Origin: Bathynomus jamesi
Lineage: Eukaryota; Arthropoda; Malacostraca; Isopoda; Cirolanidae
NCBI GenBank assembly: GCA_023014485.1
Contig: JAJOZX010001000.1
Span: 291,501-355,500, forward strand
DNA length: 64,000 nucleotides
Reading direction: 5' to 3'
This document shows, piece by piece, positions 32,005 to 42,164 of this stretch; position 1 is the stretch's first letter, and every line of letters starts with the position of its first letter. The position numbers and the translations under genes are program-made. The notes beneath the pieces were generated by a model, which was given only the letters and a program-made list of their open reading frames with translations, was not told the origin of the DNA and did no database searches.

Positions 32005-33215
32005 CAGGGTGTCCCATAAGTCCGGCATCATAGGAAAAATACTAAAAAAAGGCAAAACAAAAGCTTTTATTTACAGAACGTGCTCAAAATGTCCACCATT
32101 GTTTTCAATACACAAATTCAGACGTGATACCCAGTCAGCAAGCACACGGTGAATGATGTCAGGAGTAATGGTGTTACATGCCCCAATAATGCGCTGCCGC
32201 AAATGTTCAACACTCCTAATTTTCTCTGCGTATACCAGCGCTTTCAAGTGGCCCCAGAGATAAAAATCTAGTGGCGTGAGATCCGGGCTTCTAGCTGGCC
32301 ATTCCACAGGCCCTCGACATCCTATCCAATGACCAGGGAATTGTTGGTACAGGTATTCCCTTACTTGGGTGCTGTAATGTGTAGGAGCGCCGTCTTGCTG
32401 GAACCATGTTGGAAAATTTCCTTCTTTGTTCAAGACACTGGGAAATGCTTCTTCCTTGAACATACGTAGGTAGGTGCCTCCAGTGACATGTTCATCGAAA
32501 AAGAGGGGGCCTATGATGCGATCCTTCCAAATGCCACACCATACCATCACCCGAGATGCACCTTGTTCCTTTGAAGAGGTATACCAGTGAGGGTTGTTTT
32601 GAGACCAGTAGCGGGTGTTCTGTCGATTTACCTCACCATTTCCATAAAAAAACAGCCTCGTCACTGAACAGAATGGTAGACGGGAAATTGGCATCCCGAG
32701 CATATTGTTCCGTAGCCCATTCACAAAATTCCATCCACCGGTCGGGATCATCTTCGCTTAATTTCTGTAGGATCTGAAGTTTATATGGATGCCATTTGTG
32801 AGCCTCAAGAATGCGATAGATGCTACTTTTCGACACTCCTGTCTCGGCGGACAATCGCCGAAGAGACTTATTGGGACTTCTGTTAAAATGAGTCAGGATA
32901 GCAGTCGCTGTATCATCGTCAGTGGACCTCCTTGAAGGTCCACTGCGTGGTTTATCTTGTATGGATCCTGTTTCCTTAAACTTTGCAACAAGTCTGCTAA
33001 CACAACTCAGTGTTATTGGCTCGCGGTCTGGATGCAGTCTGTTAAATTCAGCAGCGGCCTCTCTTTGACTCCGATTTCCTATGAGTAGAATTATCTGGAT
33101 TCGTTCTTCCTTGCTCACAGACATTATGGCCTGTAGAAAGAGAAAAATATGAATTGTAGTTTGTAGAAATAGAAAAATATGAATTTCTCCTATGATGCCG
33201 GACTTATGGGACACC

Positions 33216-33218
<3 letters not shown>
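32005..33218 (-). mobile_element. Tc1/mariner-superfamily element, DD41D type (E3), nearly intact
   Basis: 1214 bp with perfect 31-bp terminal inverted repeats beginning CAGGGTGTCCCATAAGTCCG and TA duplications (32003-32004, 33219-33220). Same family as E2. Its right end abuts a (TA)n tract. Confidence 0.95.
32071..33124 (-). pseudogene. DD41D transposase of E3, single homopolymer frameshift
   Basis: Starts at ATG 33122-33124 (MSVSKEERIQIILLIGNRSQ), ends LCIENNGGHFEHVL with stop at 32071-32073; about 351 codons. Domains: HTH region (VSRLVAKFKETGSIQDKPRS; LRRLSAETGVSKSSIYRILE), then TILFSDEAVF (first D), WFQQDGAPTHYS (second D), RSPDLTPLDFYLWG (third D), 41 residues between the last two. The only lesion I see is an extra T in a run of seven T on the coding strand (about 32645-32651) in front of YGNGEVNRQ; E2 has six T there. 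This is the best preserved transposase in the window. Confidence 0.92.

Positions 33219-33220
<2 letters not shown>

Positions 33221-33271
<51 letters not shown>
33221..33271. repeat. (TA)n microsatellite
   Basis: TA tract between E3 and the Penelope terminus. Confidence 0.95.
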
Positions 33272-33275
<4 letters not shown>

Positions 33276-33308
33276 AATAAAACCACGAAGGAAAGGAAAC
33301 ACAGAATG

Positions 33309-33348
33309 GTGCTCAAGCGCTTTCGTCTAATGACATCCTCAGGAACAC
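33309..33348 (-). ncRNA. hammerhead ribozyme-like motif (Penelope terminus)
   Basis: Same 40-nt sequence as the motif at 42125-42164, on the minus strand: GTGTTC, CTGAGGA, TGTCATTAGAC, GAA, AGCGCT, T, GAGCAC. See that entry for the fold. Confidence 0.6.
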
Positions 33349-33424
33349 TGAAGTAAATAAAGAGTTCGAGACTATATATAGGTTACCAAAAAAAAATATA
33401 TATATATATATATAATAAATATAG

Positions 33425-33738
33425 AAAAAAAATTGTGGGAGGAGCATACAAATTTGTAAGGAAAACTACCAATTTTAGCACTCTGCCCTTCTTGTCTAAA
33501 TCCGTTCTGAACGAATTCAAAACAACAGGATCAAGTTGAAAAAGACCTTGGCTCATGTTAAAGTTATTTCTAAGTTGGATAATAGCAGACTCAAGAATAT
33601 TTCTATTAACAATGTTGCTAGAATGAAACAAAACCGAAGCATTATTCCAATCATTACGGTGGGATAACTCTGACAAATGGAGAAAAAGGGCACTGAACGA
33701 CTGTCCCGTTCTAACGGAATATTGATGCTGTTTTACAC
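33425..33738 (-). pseudogene. GIY-YIG endonuclease C-terminal half (Penelope)
   Basis: From the junction: TRVKQHQYSVRTGQSFSALF, HLSELSHRNDWNNASVLFHS, NIVNRNILESAIIQLRNNFN, SQGLFQLDPVVLNSFRTDLD. This equals the end of the 41088-41813 protein. The GIY and YIG motifs themselves are lost by truncation. Confidence 0.83.
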
Positions 33739-33740
33739 GC

Positions 33741-33907
33741 GTGCCGATTGACGATATGCTTGAGTTTCTCTCCCAAGAATTACATAAATACGACCTGCCA
33801 CTACTTGCACACATCGTTTTAGAACTTATTAAGCTTTGCATCAAAGACTGTAAATTCACTTTCAATAGCGAGTATTATCAACAGGTTTTTGGGATGGCCA
33901 TGGGCAA
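33741..33907 (+). pseudogene. Penelope RT, left part (copy 1)
   Basis: IDDMLEFLSQELHKYDLPLL, LELIKLCIKDCKFTFNSEYY and QQVFGMAMGN, the stretch just in front of the NPLSPLLSN block of Penelope RTs. It stops at the X insertion; the frame continues exactly at 40789 (MGNPLSPLLSNIYMEFFE). Confidence 0.85.
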
Positions 33908-34572
33908 TAGGGCATATCATACTTTTCCGAGTCCGAATTTCACTCTGGCTAATATGTATTTCTACGTAAAATTTAATTCTAAGAGGGGTTTCTTTTCTGC
34001 AACTTTTCCCAAAAATCGCGTTATCATGTTCAAAATTGCGGTTTTCTGTTCTATGTTGAAATACCGAATATTCAATTGAACACAACCTCATATTTTTAAC
34101 CCTTTGTCGTAATTTGTTGCCATTTAGACACATTAACTTTCCTTAACTCTTACACAGGTTGAATACATACATAAGAAAAAATCTCCATTTGAATCTTTGT
34201 AACCATTTGGACGCAGAAGGCGAAGTTCAACATTCTCTCAATAGATGGCTCTGAGCAATTACCCCAATTATAATTGTGAGGTAGAAGTGAGTGGACGCCA
34301 TTTTTTTCGGTAAGTGTTTTTTGTAATTTTCCTAAGTTTATTCACCATTATTATATTTGTTTTTACTATAATTTCATTCTAGAAGTATTAAGGAAGCTCC
34401 CTGTTTACTTTGTTTAAGTAATATTTTTAATAACTGTGAAGAAAAGACTATTCAAAGTTCGTTTCGAAATGGACACAAAGTTTTCATAGGGTAAATTCCT
34501 GTCTATGATAACACGTGTGTCCAATTGGATACATGAAATGAATTTTTCATTACGATTGTTTTTATGTACTGT

Positions 34573-34598
34573 TATATATATATATATATATATATATG
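34573..34598. repeat. (TA)n microsatellite
   Basis: Short TA tract at the left of repeat R copy 2. Confidence 0.9.
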
Positions 34599-34635
34599 GG
34601 AATGAACTCAGAATGGTCCCCTGAGTTTTTTATGA

Positions 34636-35066
34636 TACACACAGATCGTGCATGGAACAAGGAACTCTTCTGGGATAATTAAATCCACTCTGCCATTCTG
34701 CCACTTGAGGTTTAAGTTTTGGTTTTTGGCTAAAAATATAATAGTTACCCCTTTTTCTTTGATGTATTCAATCTGACGTGAAGGTAGCGAGCCTTTTGCT
34801 TATATTGAGGTTCTAAATGTAGCAGGGCTAGGCTGCTTTAAACCCTAGATCCATGTCCCAAAGCTGGATCCTGTCTGCTTTGCAGATAGCTGGTGACGGA
34901 AGCTATATTTATGCGACCTCTTTGCGAGTGACCCGTTGCCCACGTCGGACTAGCATCATGAAAAAGAAAAACTATGGTATTTGTCATTTACCATTACTTA
35001 TTTGGACTATAGTGGATTTAATTATCCCAGAAGAGTTCCTTGTTCCATCACGGTCTGTGTGTATCA
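34636..35066. repeat. interspersed repeat R, copy 2, with inverted end
   Basis: 34692-35064 matches 31633-32002. In addition 34636-34690 is the reverse complement of 35012-35066 (GGAACAAGGAACTCTTCTGG against its complement), so this copy is a foldback. TA/GA tracts follow (35068-35150). Confidence 0.78.
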
Positions 35067-35067
35067 T

Positions 35068-35107
35068 ATATATATATATATATATATATGTGTATATATA
35101 TTATATA

Positions 35108-35151
<44 letters not shown>
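35068..35151. repeat. (TA)n and (GA)n microsatellites
   Basis: TA-rich tract then GA tract. Confidence 0.93.
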
Positions 35152-35154
<3 letters not shown>

Positions 35155-36672
35155 TAACTACCACCCACTAATTACCTTATTAGACCTTTGTTGACTAATG
35201 GACACATAAATTATTTCATTTATGCTAAAAATGCTTATATATACCTCCTATGCATATTTCAAGTAAAAAAAATGAACCTACGCTAAAATTAAATGGTACT
35301 GAATGACAAAGGGTTAAACTTATGTTATACCATTAATACGAATTTTAAATTAAATTTGCGATGCCAAATTCAGTTTTCTATTACCAAAATAAATATTCAT
35401 TTCCAAATTTAGGTTAATTTGGTAATTAAAAATGCCGGTTGGCAACCCTGATTATAACCAAAAATTATATTCCTTGTCTATATTTATGGCGAAAGAACAC
35501 TAAACATACTGATATGAATTTGTTACAGATTGGGCAAGAGCGAGAATAAGCACCGACTAGACGTGATGGCCGAATCTGCCCCCAAAACCAGGAAAATATC
35601 AGGTTCAAAGCTCTCGGATGTTGTGGACCCGTGGAAGGAGTTCATTCCCAGCGAGGTGCCGACTTGGAGAGCCGTTCTTCAGAGAGGGATTCGTCTGCAG
35701 GAGGAAAAGTTCCTCATTAATGACATCCAAAGGTCTAAATACCCTATCCGAGAGATGACTGACGAGCTGGCTTCACTCGTGATGACTCAGTGGAGGAAAT
35801 CGAATGTAAAGTTCTCCCCGCCTGTGACAATCACGGAAAAATCGCTCTCATATCAGATATTGTTGAAATGGAAGGAGATGACAGACGTTGTGAACGGGAG
35901 AGTTAAGTCTGCTAACCAGGAGAAGAGGATGGCTGATCTGGATAAACTCTGTGAAGTCTGCGTTTGCAAGCATCAGATCTTCTTGTGCGGCTCAGAGGGG
36001 ACTGGATGCTCAGGATGCTCCCTCAAGGCCCATGTGAACTGTAGCTGTCCTTTGGAGGTGAAGATTCCTAAACTGGACCTTCAGTGCAGAGCCGTTTCTA
36101 GCCTAATATTAGGTGGCCCTAAGCAGTATACCCATTTGAGGCCCCACCCCTCCATCAACCAACTCACGCCTTACTACATCACCTTAGCACACACATACAA
36201 AAAATGGCTGTGTTAATAAAAAAAAATTATGAAACAATTTTAATGAAACATTTATGTCCAAAACAACAAATATGTACTTTCAGAAGACACAGAAAAAATA
36301 CTCTTCATGAAATTCCTGAAAATTAGCTTATACATTATTTAGAATAAATGACACAGAACTATGTATGAAAAAATAATGCACGTATCAACTACCAAACAAT
36401 TACTAACTCTACGATGCAATCGTGTAATAGCTAACAGTTATACAGAACAGTTTGTATATTCAAAATTTTTGCCTCCTAGATTTTTTCTGGGCGAAATCAT
36501 CAATAACATCATCATATGAAATCTCCCTGCCAAACCCCTTTAAGAACACCAGTACACATTTGAAAACTTGTCGATCGATTTTTACAAACTAGTTGGTGAT
36601 TCTTTATACTTTGAGTGCGCTGATCTCAAAAATATAGTTAGTTTTTCCCTATCACGTATGGTTTTCTTACTA

Positions 36673-36909
36673 CAGGGTGTGTCATAAATCCCCCATTTAT
36701 CCCCAAATGTGAACCATCTTATCAAGACCAACATTGGATGGCACATGCTAAACCATAAATTTTGTTGTTATAGACTACAGTAACGCTTACATAATAATGT
36801 AGGGTAAATATATATAACAACCAGTCCCGTTCCCAGCAAAATACTCTCTCCCCTCCCATCAATGGGTGGTTAACATTTGGGGACAGATGAGGTATTACAA
36901 CACCCCTTG
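36673..36909. mobile_element. TA-flanked MITE
   Basis: 237 bp between TA duplications (36671-36672, 36910-36911). Ends CAGGGTGTGTCATAAATCCC and CAAGGGGTGTTGTAATACCT align imperfectly and meet in a shared TCCCCAAATGT word. Probably a Tc1/mariner-type MITE. Confidence 0.75.
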
Positions 36910-37046
36910 TAGCACGAAATCTTTAGGTGATAGAGTAAAACCTAATTAAAGCAGAATTAAATAGCTCCTAGCTCTTGGACAAGCATATTGCTTGTTTATG
37001 AAAGAATAAAAAAATAACTGAAAGAAACAAAATATATTTACCTTCT

Positions 37047-37905
37047 TTACCAAGCGAAGTATGTGTCGGATGCCAATAAATTGTTCTCCTGCAATCTAGA
37101 CCCAAAAAGTTCTGCAGAGTCCTTAGGCAGATTCAAATCCCTGACTAAGTCATTTAGTTCGGCTTGGGTTAATGGTTTAGGACAGAGCTTTCCAAACTGT
37201 GTGTCGCGACACATTAGTGTGTCGCCAATACCTCCCAGGTGTGTCGCCAAATTTAGTTAATTATTTTCAAATTTTTGTATTTTGAAAATGTTGATTTTTG
37301 TATCAACAAAATCGGCTACAAGATAAACCACCTACTGAAAAATTATCTGATATTTGATATTTGATAACAAAAATTAATTAATGTGTCGTGAAAATTTGTA
37401 TGCTTAAATAGTGTGTCGCCAACGTGAAAAGTTTGGAAAGCTCTGGTTTAGGATCTCGGTCAGCTGTTGACTGTTCATAAACATCATTGTCTGGATTTGG
37501 AGCTGAATCAGAATCTGAATTGTATTGATCCAGACTCTCGGGTGGGCGGGGAATAGGAACTTCTGGACCATGGGGTACCGGCCTTATTGCAGATGGAAGA
37601 CTTGGGTATTGAAGGCTCTCTTTATTCTTTGCATTATAACCTTTAACATTGCAAGAACAGAAGTAGCAGTCGTCGGTATGGTTTCTAGGCTCGCGCCATA
37701 CCATAGGGATCCCAAATGGCAAACTTTTCTTTTTACCTTTGCTCCAATTCCTTAGTGCCGCAACACACGTAAGACAAACCTTTTGTGGAGCCCAACTTTT
37801 GTCTTGATCTCCTAATTTAATTCCAAAATAAGCATGATAAGCTCTCTTAATGAAGGTCTTACATTTGTCCTTTGTTTTACAACATACCGACCACAAATAT
37901 AACAA
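37047..37905 (-). pseudogene. Cys-rich repeat-encoded protein, split by a hAT MITE
   Basis: Minus strand. Upstream part (37446-37905): SVCCKTKDKCKTFIKRAYHA, DKSWAPQKVCLTCVAALRNW, then NHTDDCYFCSCNVKGYNAKN and LQYPSLPSAIRPVPHGPEVP, acidic YNSDSDSAPNPDND. The MITE 37183-37445 sits in DPKP; behind it the frame continues LTQAELNDLVRDLNLPKDSA and ELFGSRLQENNLLASDT (37047-37175). Several CxxC pairs suggest zinc binding. I recognise it as a type of protein seen repeatedly in repeat-rich invertebrate genomes, but I know no defined function. It lies wholly within the 36087-38613 hAT. Confidence 0.6.
37183..37445. mobile_element. hAT-type MITE
   Basis: 263 bp, inverted ends CAGAGCTTTCCAAACT, exact 8-bp target duplication GTTTAGGA (37175-37182, 37446-37453). 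Inside are repeated GTGTGTCGCCAA words. It interrupts the Cys-rich reading frame in codons for DPKP. Confidence 0.95.
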
Positions 37906-38371
37906 AATATGTCTGGACTATGGGTACATCCTCTAGAAGCCATTATTAAAATTTTAAAGACGTAATGTTAGAATTATCTATCTGAAAAATATGAAAAAAC
38001 GAAATTAATTAAAGATAAAAAAGGTAAAAAATTACAAAACGCCCCAAAATTCTTTTGCTAATAACTTTAAAACTGTGGGTGATAGAAAAAAACTTGTAGC
38101 ATTTTTTAATTCAGCGCAGCGTACTGCTTCAGAATCACAACTCAAAATAGAAATCGATATTCGTGCAGACCGGTGTAATTAGTAAATTAGTGAAATAATG
38201 TTTTACAATACTAGAAAAATTAAGCATTTAGGAAAGTATAAGCATATAGTAAGAATAAAGTTAAATAATATAGAAATACGATCTCACAATAGTTATTTAC
38301 ACATAACGACCAAAACGTTTCGTTTGTCTCCGTTTTATCACATTTGTCTCATTCAAAAACTTTAATTAATA

Positions 38372-38381
38372 CGATAATATT

Positions 38382-38429
<48 letters not shown>

Positions 38430-38500
38430 CATAATAATAATAATAATAATAATAAGGATAATAATAATAATAATAACAATAATATTAATAATAACTTCAG
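38372..38500. repeat. (AAT)n microsatellite
   Basis: Imperfect ATA/AAT trinucleotide tract; translated open frames here are artefacts. Confidence 0.95.
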
Positions 38501-40788
38501 CTATATTCCTATTCTTGCCCACTGAGCTATGACCTGGGAGCCTGTCTAGGGGCCCTAGTAGCAGCGGGGCCCTAAGCGGCCGCTTAGTCTGCTTATGCCA
38601 GGAAACGGCCCTGCTTCAGTGGCTGTACTACCAGAGAGTGACGACTTCCGAAGCTTCAGGAATCCAGATGTCTTCTGTAGACTTCGAAGACAGCAGGAGA
38701 CAGATCAAAGCAGCGAAGAGGAAGGAGGCTGAAGAAGCTTCTTCTGTGAAGAGGAAGAAGAAAGAGGAGGCTACTAATGAGGAGCTTCTCATGAAAGACT
38801 TTGAGGAGGACGAAGAGCCAAACTTGGAAGAAGCTGCAAAAGAAGCCTTTGGCAATGCTGAGGCTACTGAAGCTCCTATGGACGTTCCCGCTGAAGTACC
38901 TGCCGAAACTCCAACTTCTGCTACACGAAACTACATGAAGATCCAAGGGACAGCTTCAGCAGCTTTGAGGTACAGGGTGGCAAATGTTCCGGCAGTTGCA
39001 GTTGCCACTGGCTTCCTGAACGGACCTCATCAAGGCCGGTCATCTTTTCAAAGACAAGACTTACTTGGCCATAGATGGCATGAAAGTCTGGAGGGCCAAG
39101 GAGGAAGTAATGGCCTCATCAGTTGAAGCTCTCACGCAGAGGTCAGAGGAGGAGAAGATCTCTGGGATATTCTTTGATGGCAAGCAGGATAGGAACACAA
39201 AGGTGTTGAAATACCAATACCAACACGGGGTGGTCTGGAGGCGCCATAGCCCTATTGGAGAAGATGCTGGGTCGCAAGTGCCACTGGATGATCTGTCAGC
39301 TCCATGTGAACGAGCTCCCCATGAGGCACTTAATCATCAAGCTGGACGGCCCTGTAACTCCCCGGTCGGGCTTCAGTGGGCCTATTGGCAAACTTCTTGA
39401 GAAAGTGAATGAACTTGAGGTCAACTTCAACTTCAAACCAGTGGAAGGAACTGAAGATATCATAGAACTGCCAGTAGAGATAGTCAAATCTCTCTCCACA
39501 GACCAGCACAACTGCTATCTTCTGATCAAAGCCATCAAGTCTGGAAGTCTCAGTCCACAGTTGGCTGGTCTCAAGTGCGGACCTCTGAACCAATCCAGGT
39601 GGCTCACTACTGCACAGGCCATCTTGCTGTTGTGGATGAGGGAGCACGGACTGAAGGGGGAGGTGTTGAGGAGGCTCGAGGTCCTCGTGAAGTTCTGCCT
39701 TAACTTCTACTTCAAAATGTACGACGACATCAAAGTGAAACACCACCTCAAATTTGGTCCAGCACACGTTTTTTCAAGCCTGAGGCTGCTGAGGAACCAG
39801 ACTACCGAGGTCAGGAACATCATCTCTGCACATCTGAAAACATCCTGGCTTCATTCCTGTGCAGTGAGGATGAGCATCAGAGAGCTTTTGCTGTGAGCCA
39901 GATAAAGAAGATCAGAGAAGGAAGAGACTTTGGTGATACGACAGTGAGGCCCCATAAATATCCCAAAGTCAATCTGCAAGCCACTTCACCTGAGGATCTC
40001 ATCAAGTGGGAATCAGAGAATATTTACGAGCCTATTTTCACCTGCAAGATGACCTTGACTGAGCTCGAGGATCTCAGGAAAACTCCACTCAAAGTGGACG
40101 CTTTCTCTGTTCATACTCAGTCCTGCGAGAGAGCTGTACAGGAAGTCTCAACTGCTTCCCAAGCTGTGTACGGTCACGAGAGGAGAGATGGGTGGGTGAG
40201 AGCCAGGATAGACCATCGAGAAATGCTCCCAGTGTTCAGATCGAAGCAGGACATACTTAAGAGCTTTTCAGGTTCGAGTGGCTGATGAAGAGGATGAAGC
40301 CATCGTTAATGCTCATAAGAGCTGAAAGTCCTCATAAGATCATAATATACGATCTTATGAGGCCACGCTTTTCAAGGATCCAGGAAGAACAGGGAGTAAA
40401 CCTACATGTGGAGGTGGCAAGTCTCCCGCTACTCGATCAGAGTAGAGCTGGTGAGCCGCGCCTATTCTTTGAAGAAAAACTTAAAATTCTTAAGTTTTAC
40501 GTGAAATCTAAACATTTTTTCAGCACCCAGAGGTGTTGAAACACGCAAGAAAGCAAGGATGAGGTCAGAAAAGCAGCTTTTAGACTAAATCATATGCAGA
40601 ACAGCTGCGCGCTTTGGTTTGGGTGCCTTGAGGCTGCGTTAGGCAGCCTTCAAATCAGAAAATCGCGATTTTGACCATGAAAATGAGATAATAAACCCAT
40701 CTTAGAATTAATTTTTACATAGGAATACATATTAGCCACTTTGTTTTTCCAAAATTTCAACCCTGAACCTAGAGTATGATATGCTCTA

Positions 40789-41817
40789 ATGGGCAACCCC
40801 TTGTCGCCCCTCCTCTCCAATATTTATATGGAGTTTTTCGAAATTACTTACATTCTGAAAATCCTGGGGGTTGGCATCCCATGGTTGCGGTACGTCGACG
40901 ACATTTTGTGTATCTGGCCCATGAATCGTGACCTGGATGACTTCCTCCTTCAGTTAAATGATCAAGTCCCCTCCATTAAGTTTACTTTAGAAGTGGAACA
41001 AGACAACTCAATCCCGTTTTTGGATGTGCGTGTACATAGGGAAAGCCCAGGTTTTAAGTTTAGTATCTATCGGAAAAAAAAAACAATTTGTTCTACGTAC
41101 ACTTTTACTCGGGACATGACACCCCCATTAAGAAGGCCATATTTTCTTCAATGTTTCTCCTCGCTCTTAGGATCGCCAGTCCGGAATACATCGATGTCGA
41201 ATTGGAAAAAATCAACGGTATTGGAAGTGATCTGTGCTACCCACCTGCATTTATGGAATCTTGTCTTAACAAGGCAAAACGAACCTTCTATCGTGTGAAT
41301 AATAACACTCGCACCTTGTCAAAGAATATTTTAGTACTTCCATTTTTCCCGGGCTTTTTAGGCATTGCTAATGTATTTAAACTTTTGGATATTAACGTAG
41401 TATTTTCATATAACAATATTGTGAAAAATATCATAGTAAAAAATAGCCCTACCAATAATTCAGGCATTATCTATAAAATTGGTTGTAAACAATGTGATTC
41501 CTTTTACATTGGTCAGACGGGAAAGGATTTGCACACGCGTGTAAAACAGCATCAATATTCCGTTAGAACGGGACAGTCGCCCAGTGCCCTTTTTGTCCAT
41601 TTGTCAGAGTTATCCCACTGTATTGATTGGAATAATGGTTCAGTTTTGTTTCACTCTAGCAACATTGTTAATAGAAATATTCTTGAGTTTCCTATTATCC
41701 AACTTACAAATAACTTTAACATGAGCCAAGGTCTTTTTCAACTTGATCCTGTTGTTTTGAATTCGTTCAGAACGGATTTAGACAAGAAAGGCAGAGTGCT
41801 AAAACTTTGGTAGTTTT
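40789..41817 (+). pseudogene. Penelope RT right part and GIY-YIG endonuclease (copy 1)
   Basis: RT: MGNPLSPLLSNIYMEFFE, then WLRYVDDILCIWP with the catalytic YVDD (about 40887-40900), KFTLEVEQDNSIPFLDVRVH. A frameshift follows in a run of ten A (41074-41083). Then YIDVELEKINGIGSDLCYPP and the endonuclease: SGIIYKIGCKQCDSFYIGQT (GIY-YIG with CxxC), LHTRVKQHQYSVRTGQS, VLNSFRTDLDKKG. Apart from the homopolymer indel and the X insertion, this frame is open from 33741 to the stop near 41811. Penelope enzymes copy themselves with RT plus GIY-YIG nuclease. Confidence 0.9.
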
Positions 41818-42041
41818 CCCTTATAAATTTGTATGCTCTTCTTACAATTTTTATTTTTTATTTATTTTTATATATTTTTTTTATGACCTATATATCATTC
41901 AGGCATTATCTATAAAATTGGTTGTAAGCAATCCATTTGATCTTGTGTTGAATTCGTTCAGAACGGATTTAGACAAGAAGGGCAAAGTGCTAAAATTGGT
42001 AGTTTTCCTTACAAATTTTTATGCTCCTCCAACAATTTTTA

Positions 42042-42045
<4 letters not shown>

Positions 42046-42082
<37 letters not shown>

Positions 42083-42088
42083 TTTTGT
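42046..42088. repeat. (TA)n tract with poly-T
   Basis: Low-complexity tract between the Penelope ORF and its terminal hammerhead region; same layout in reverse at about 33385-33415. Confidence 0.9.
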
Positions 42089-42124
42089 AACCTATATATA
42101 GTCTCGAACTCTTTATTTACTTCA

Positions 42125-42164
42125 GTGTTCCTGAGGATGTCATTAGACGAAAGCGCTTGAGCAC
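42125..42164 (+). ncRNA. hammerhead ribozyme candidate, type I, in Penelope terminus
   Basis: Ordered parts: GTGTTC (stem I, 5' strand, 42125-42130), CTGAGGA (CUGANGA box, 42131-42137), TGTCATTAGAC (stem II GUC-AUUA-GAC with one extra U), GAA (42149-42151), AGC/GCT (very short stem III, no loop), T (cleavage position 17), GAGCAC (stem I, 3' strand, 42159-42164, pairs with GTGTTC using one G-U pair). Hammerheads with minimal stem III occur in Penelope-like elements and can act as dimers; the palindrome AGCGCT would allow that. Activity is untested. Confidence 0.65.

Larger units (their letters stand above)
33272..33738 (-). mobile_element. Penelope-like element, 5'-truncated minus-strand copy
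   Basis: Terminal region (ATGATGAATAAAACCACGAA onward, with the hammerhead motif) followed by the C-terminal part of a Penelope protein in the minus direction. It is cut in the middle of the GIY-YIG domain at about 33738, where a plus-strand Penelope RT begins head to head. Confidence 0.85.
36087..38613 (-). mobile_element. hAT-type element inside the X gene
   Basis: 2527 bp, ends CAGAGCCGTTTC and CAGGGCCGTTTC (inverted), exact 8-bp target duplication CTTCAGTG (36079-36086, 38614-38621). It carries a Cys-rich reading frame on the minus strand (37047-37920), two MITEs (36673-36909, 37183-37445) and an (AAT)n tract. No hAT catalytic core is seen, so it is either non-autonomous or has captured the Cys-rich gene. 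Confidence 0.9.
35566..40313 (+). pseudogene. element X protein, plus copy, split by a hAT
   Basis: Coding parts 35566-36086 and 38622-40313. Part 1: VDPWKEFIPSEVPTWRAVLQ, then a Cys/His-rich segment (CEVCVCKHQIFLCG, CSGCSLKAHVNCSC) and KIPKLDLQ; removing the hAT and one duplication rejoins KIPKLDLQ with WLYYQRVTTSE in frame. Part 2: acidic/basic KR-rich stretch, FFDGKQDRN (candidate first catalytic D), TNTNTGW, CHWMICQLHVNELPMRHLI (hAT-like CxxH pattern), GFSGPIGKLLEKVNELEVNF, LSTDQHNCYLLIKAIKSG, SRWLTTAQAILLLW (hAT-like RW), and SCERAVQEVSTASQAVYGHE near the end. Lesions: frameshift about 39015, deletion of roughly 60-70 residues around 39215 including the second aspartate region, frameshift about 39840. 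TTTGTTACAG directly upstream (35519-35528) looks like a splice acceptor. Function inferred: transposase of element X. Confidence 0.75.
33908..40788 (+). mobile_element. DNA transposon X, plus-strand copy (6.9 kb)
   Basis: Terminal inverted repeats TAGGGCATATCATACT (left) and TAGAGCATATCATACT (right), continuing imperfectly for about 110 bp (for example GGCTAATATGTATTTCTAC near 33952 against GGCTAATATGTATTCCTAT reversed near 40730). Exact 8-bp target duplication ATGGGCAA (33900-33907, 40789-40796). Ends of the form TAGNG and 8-bp duplications fit the hAT superfamily. Cargo: the X gene (35566-40313). Later insertions: repeat R, and a 2527-bp hAT that splits the X gene. Confidence 0.9.

Noticed and set aside
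38344..38532. Poly-Ile open frame
   Set aside because: Translation of an (AAT)n tract.
38638..40310. Intact host gene with a conserved domain
   Set aside because: The two halves belong to the X element gene and are broken by frameshifts and a deletion; a second copy in an element with inverted ends lies at 45-48 kb.
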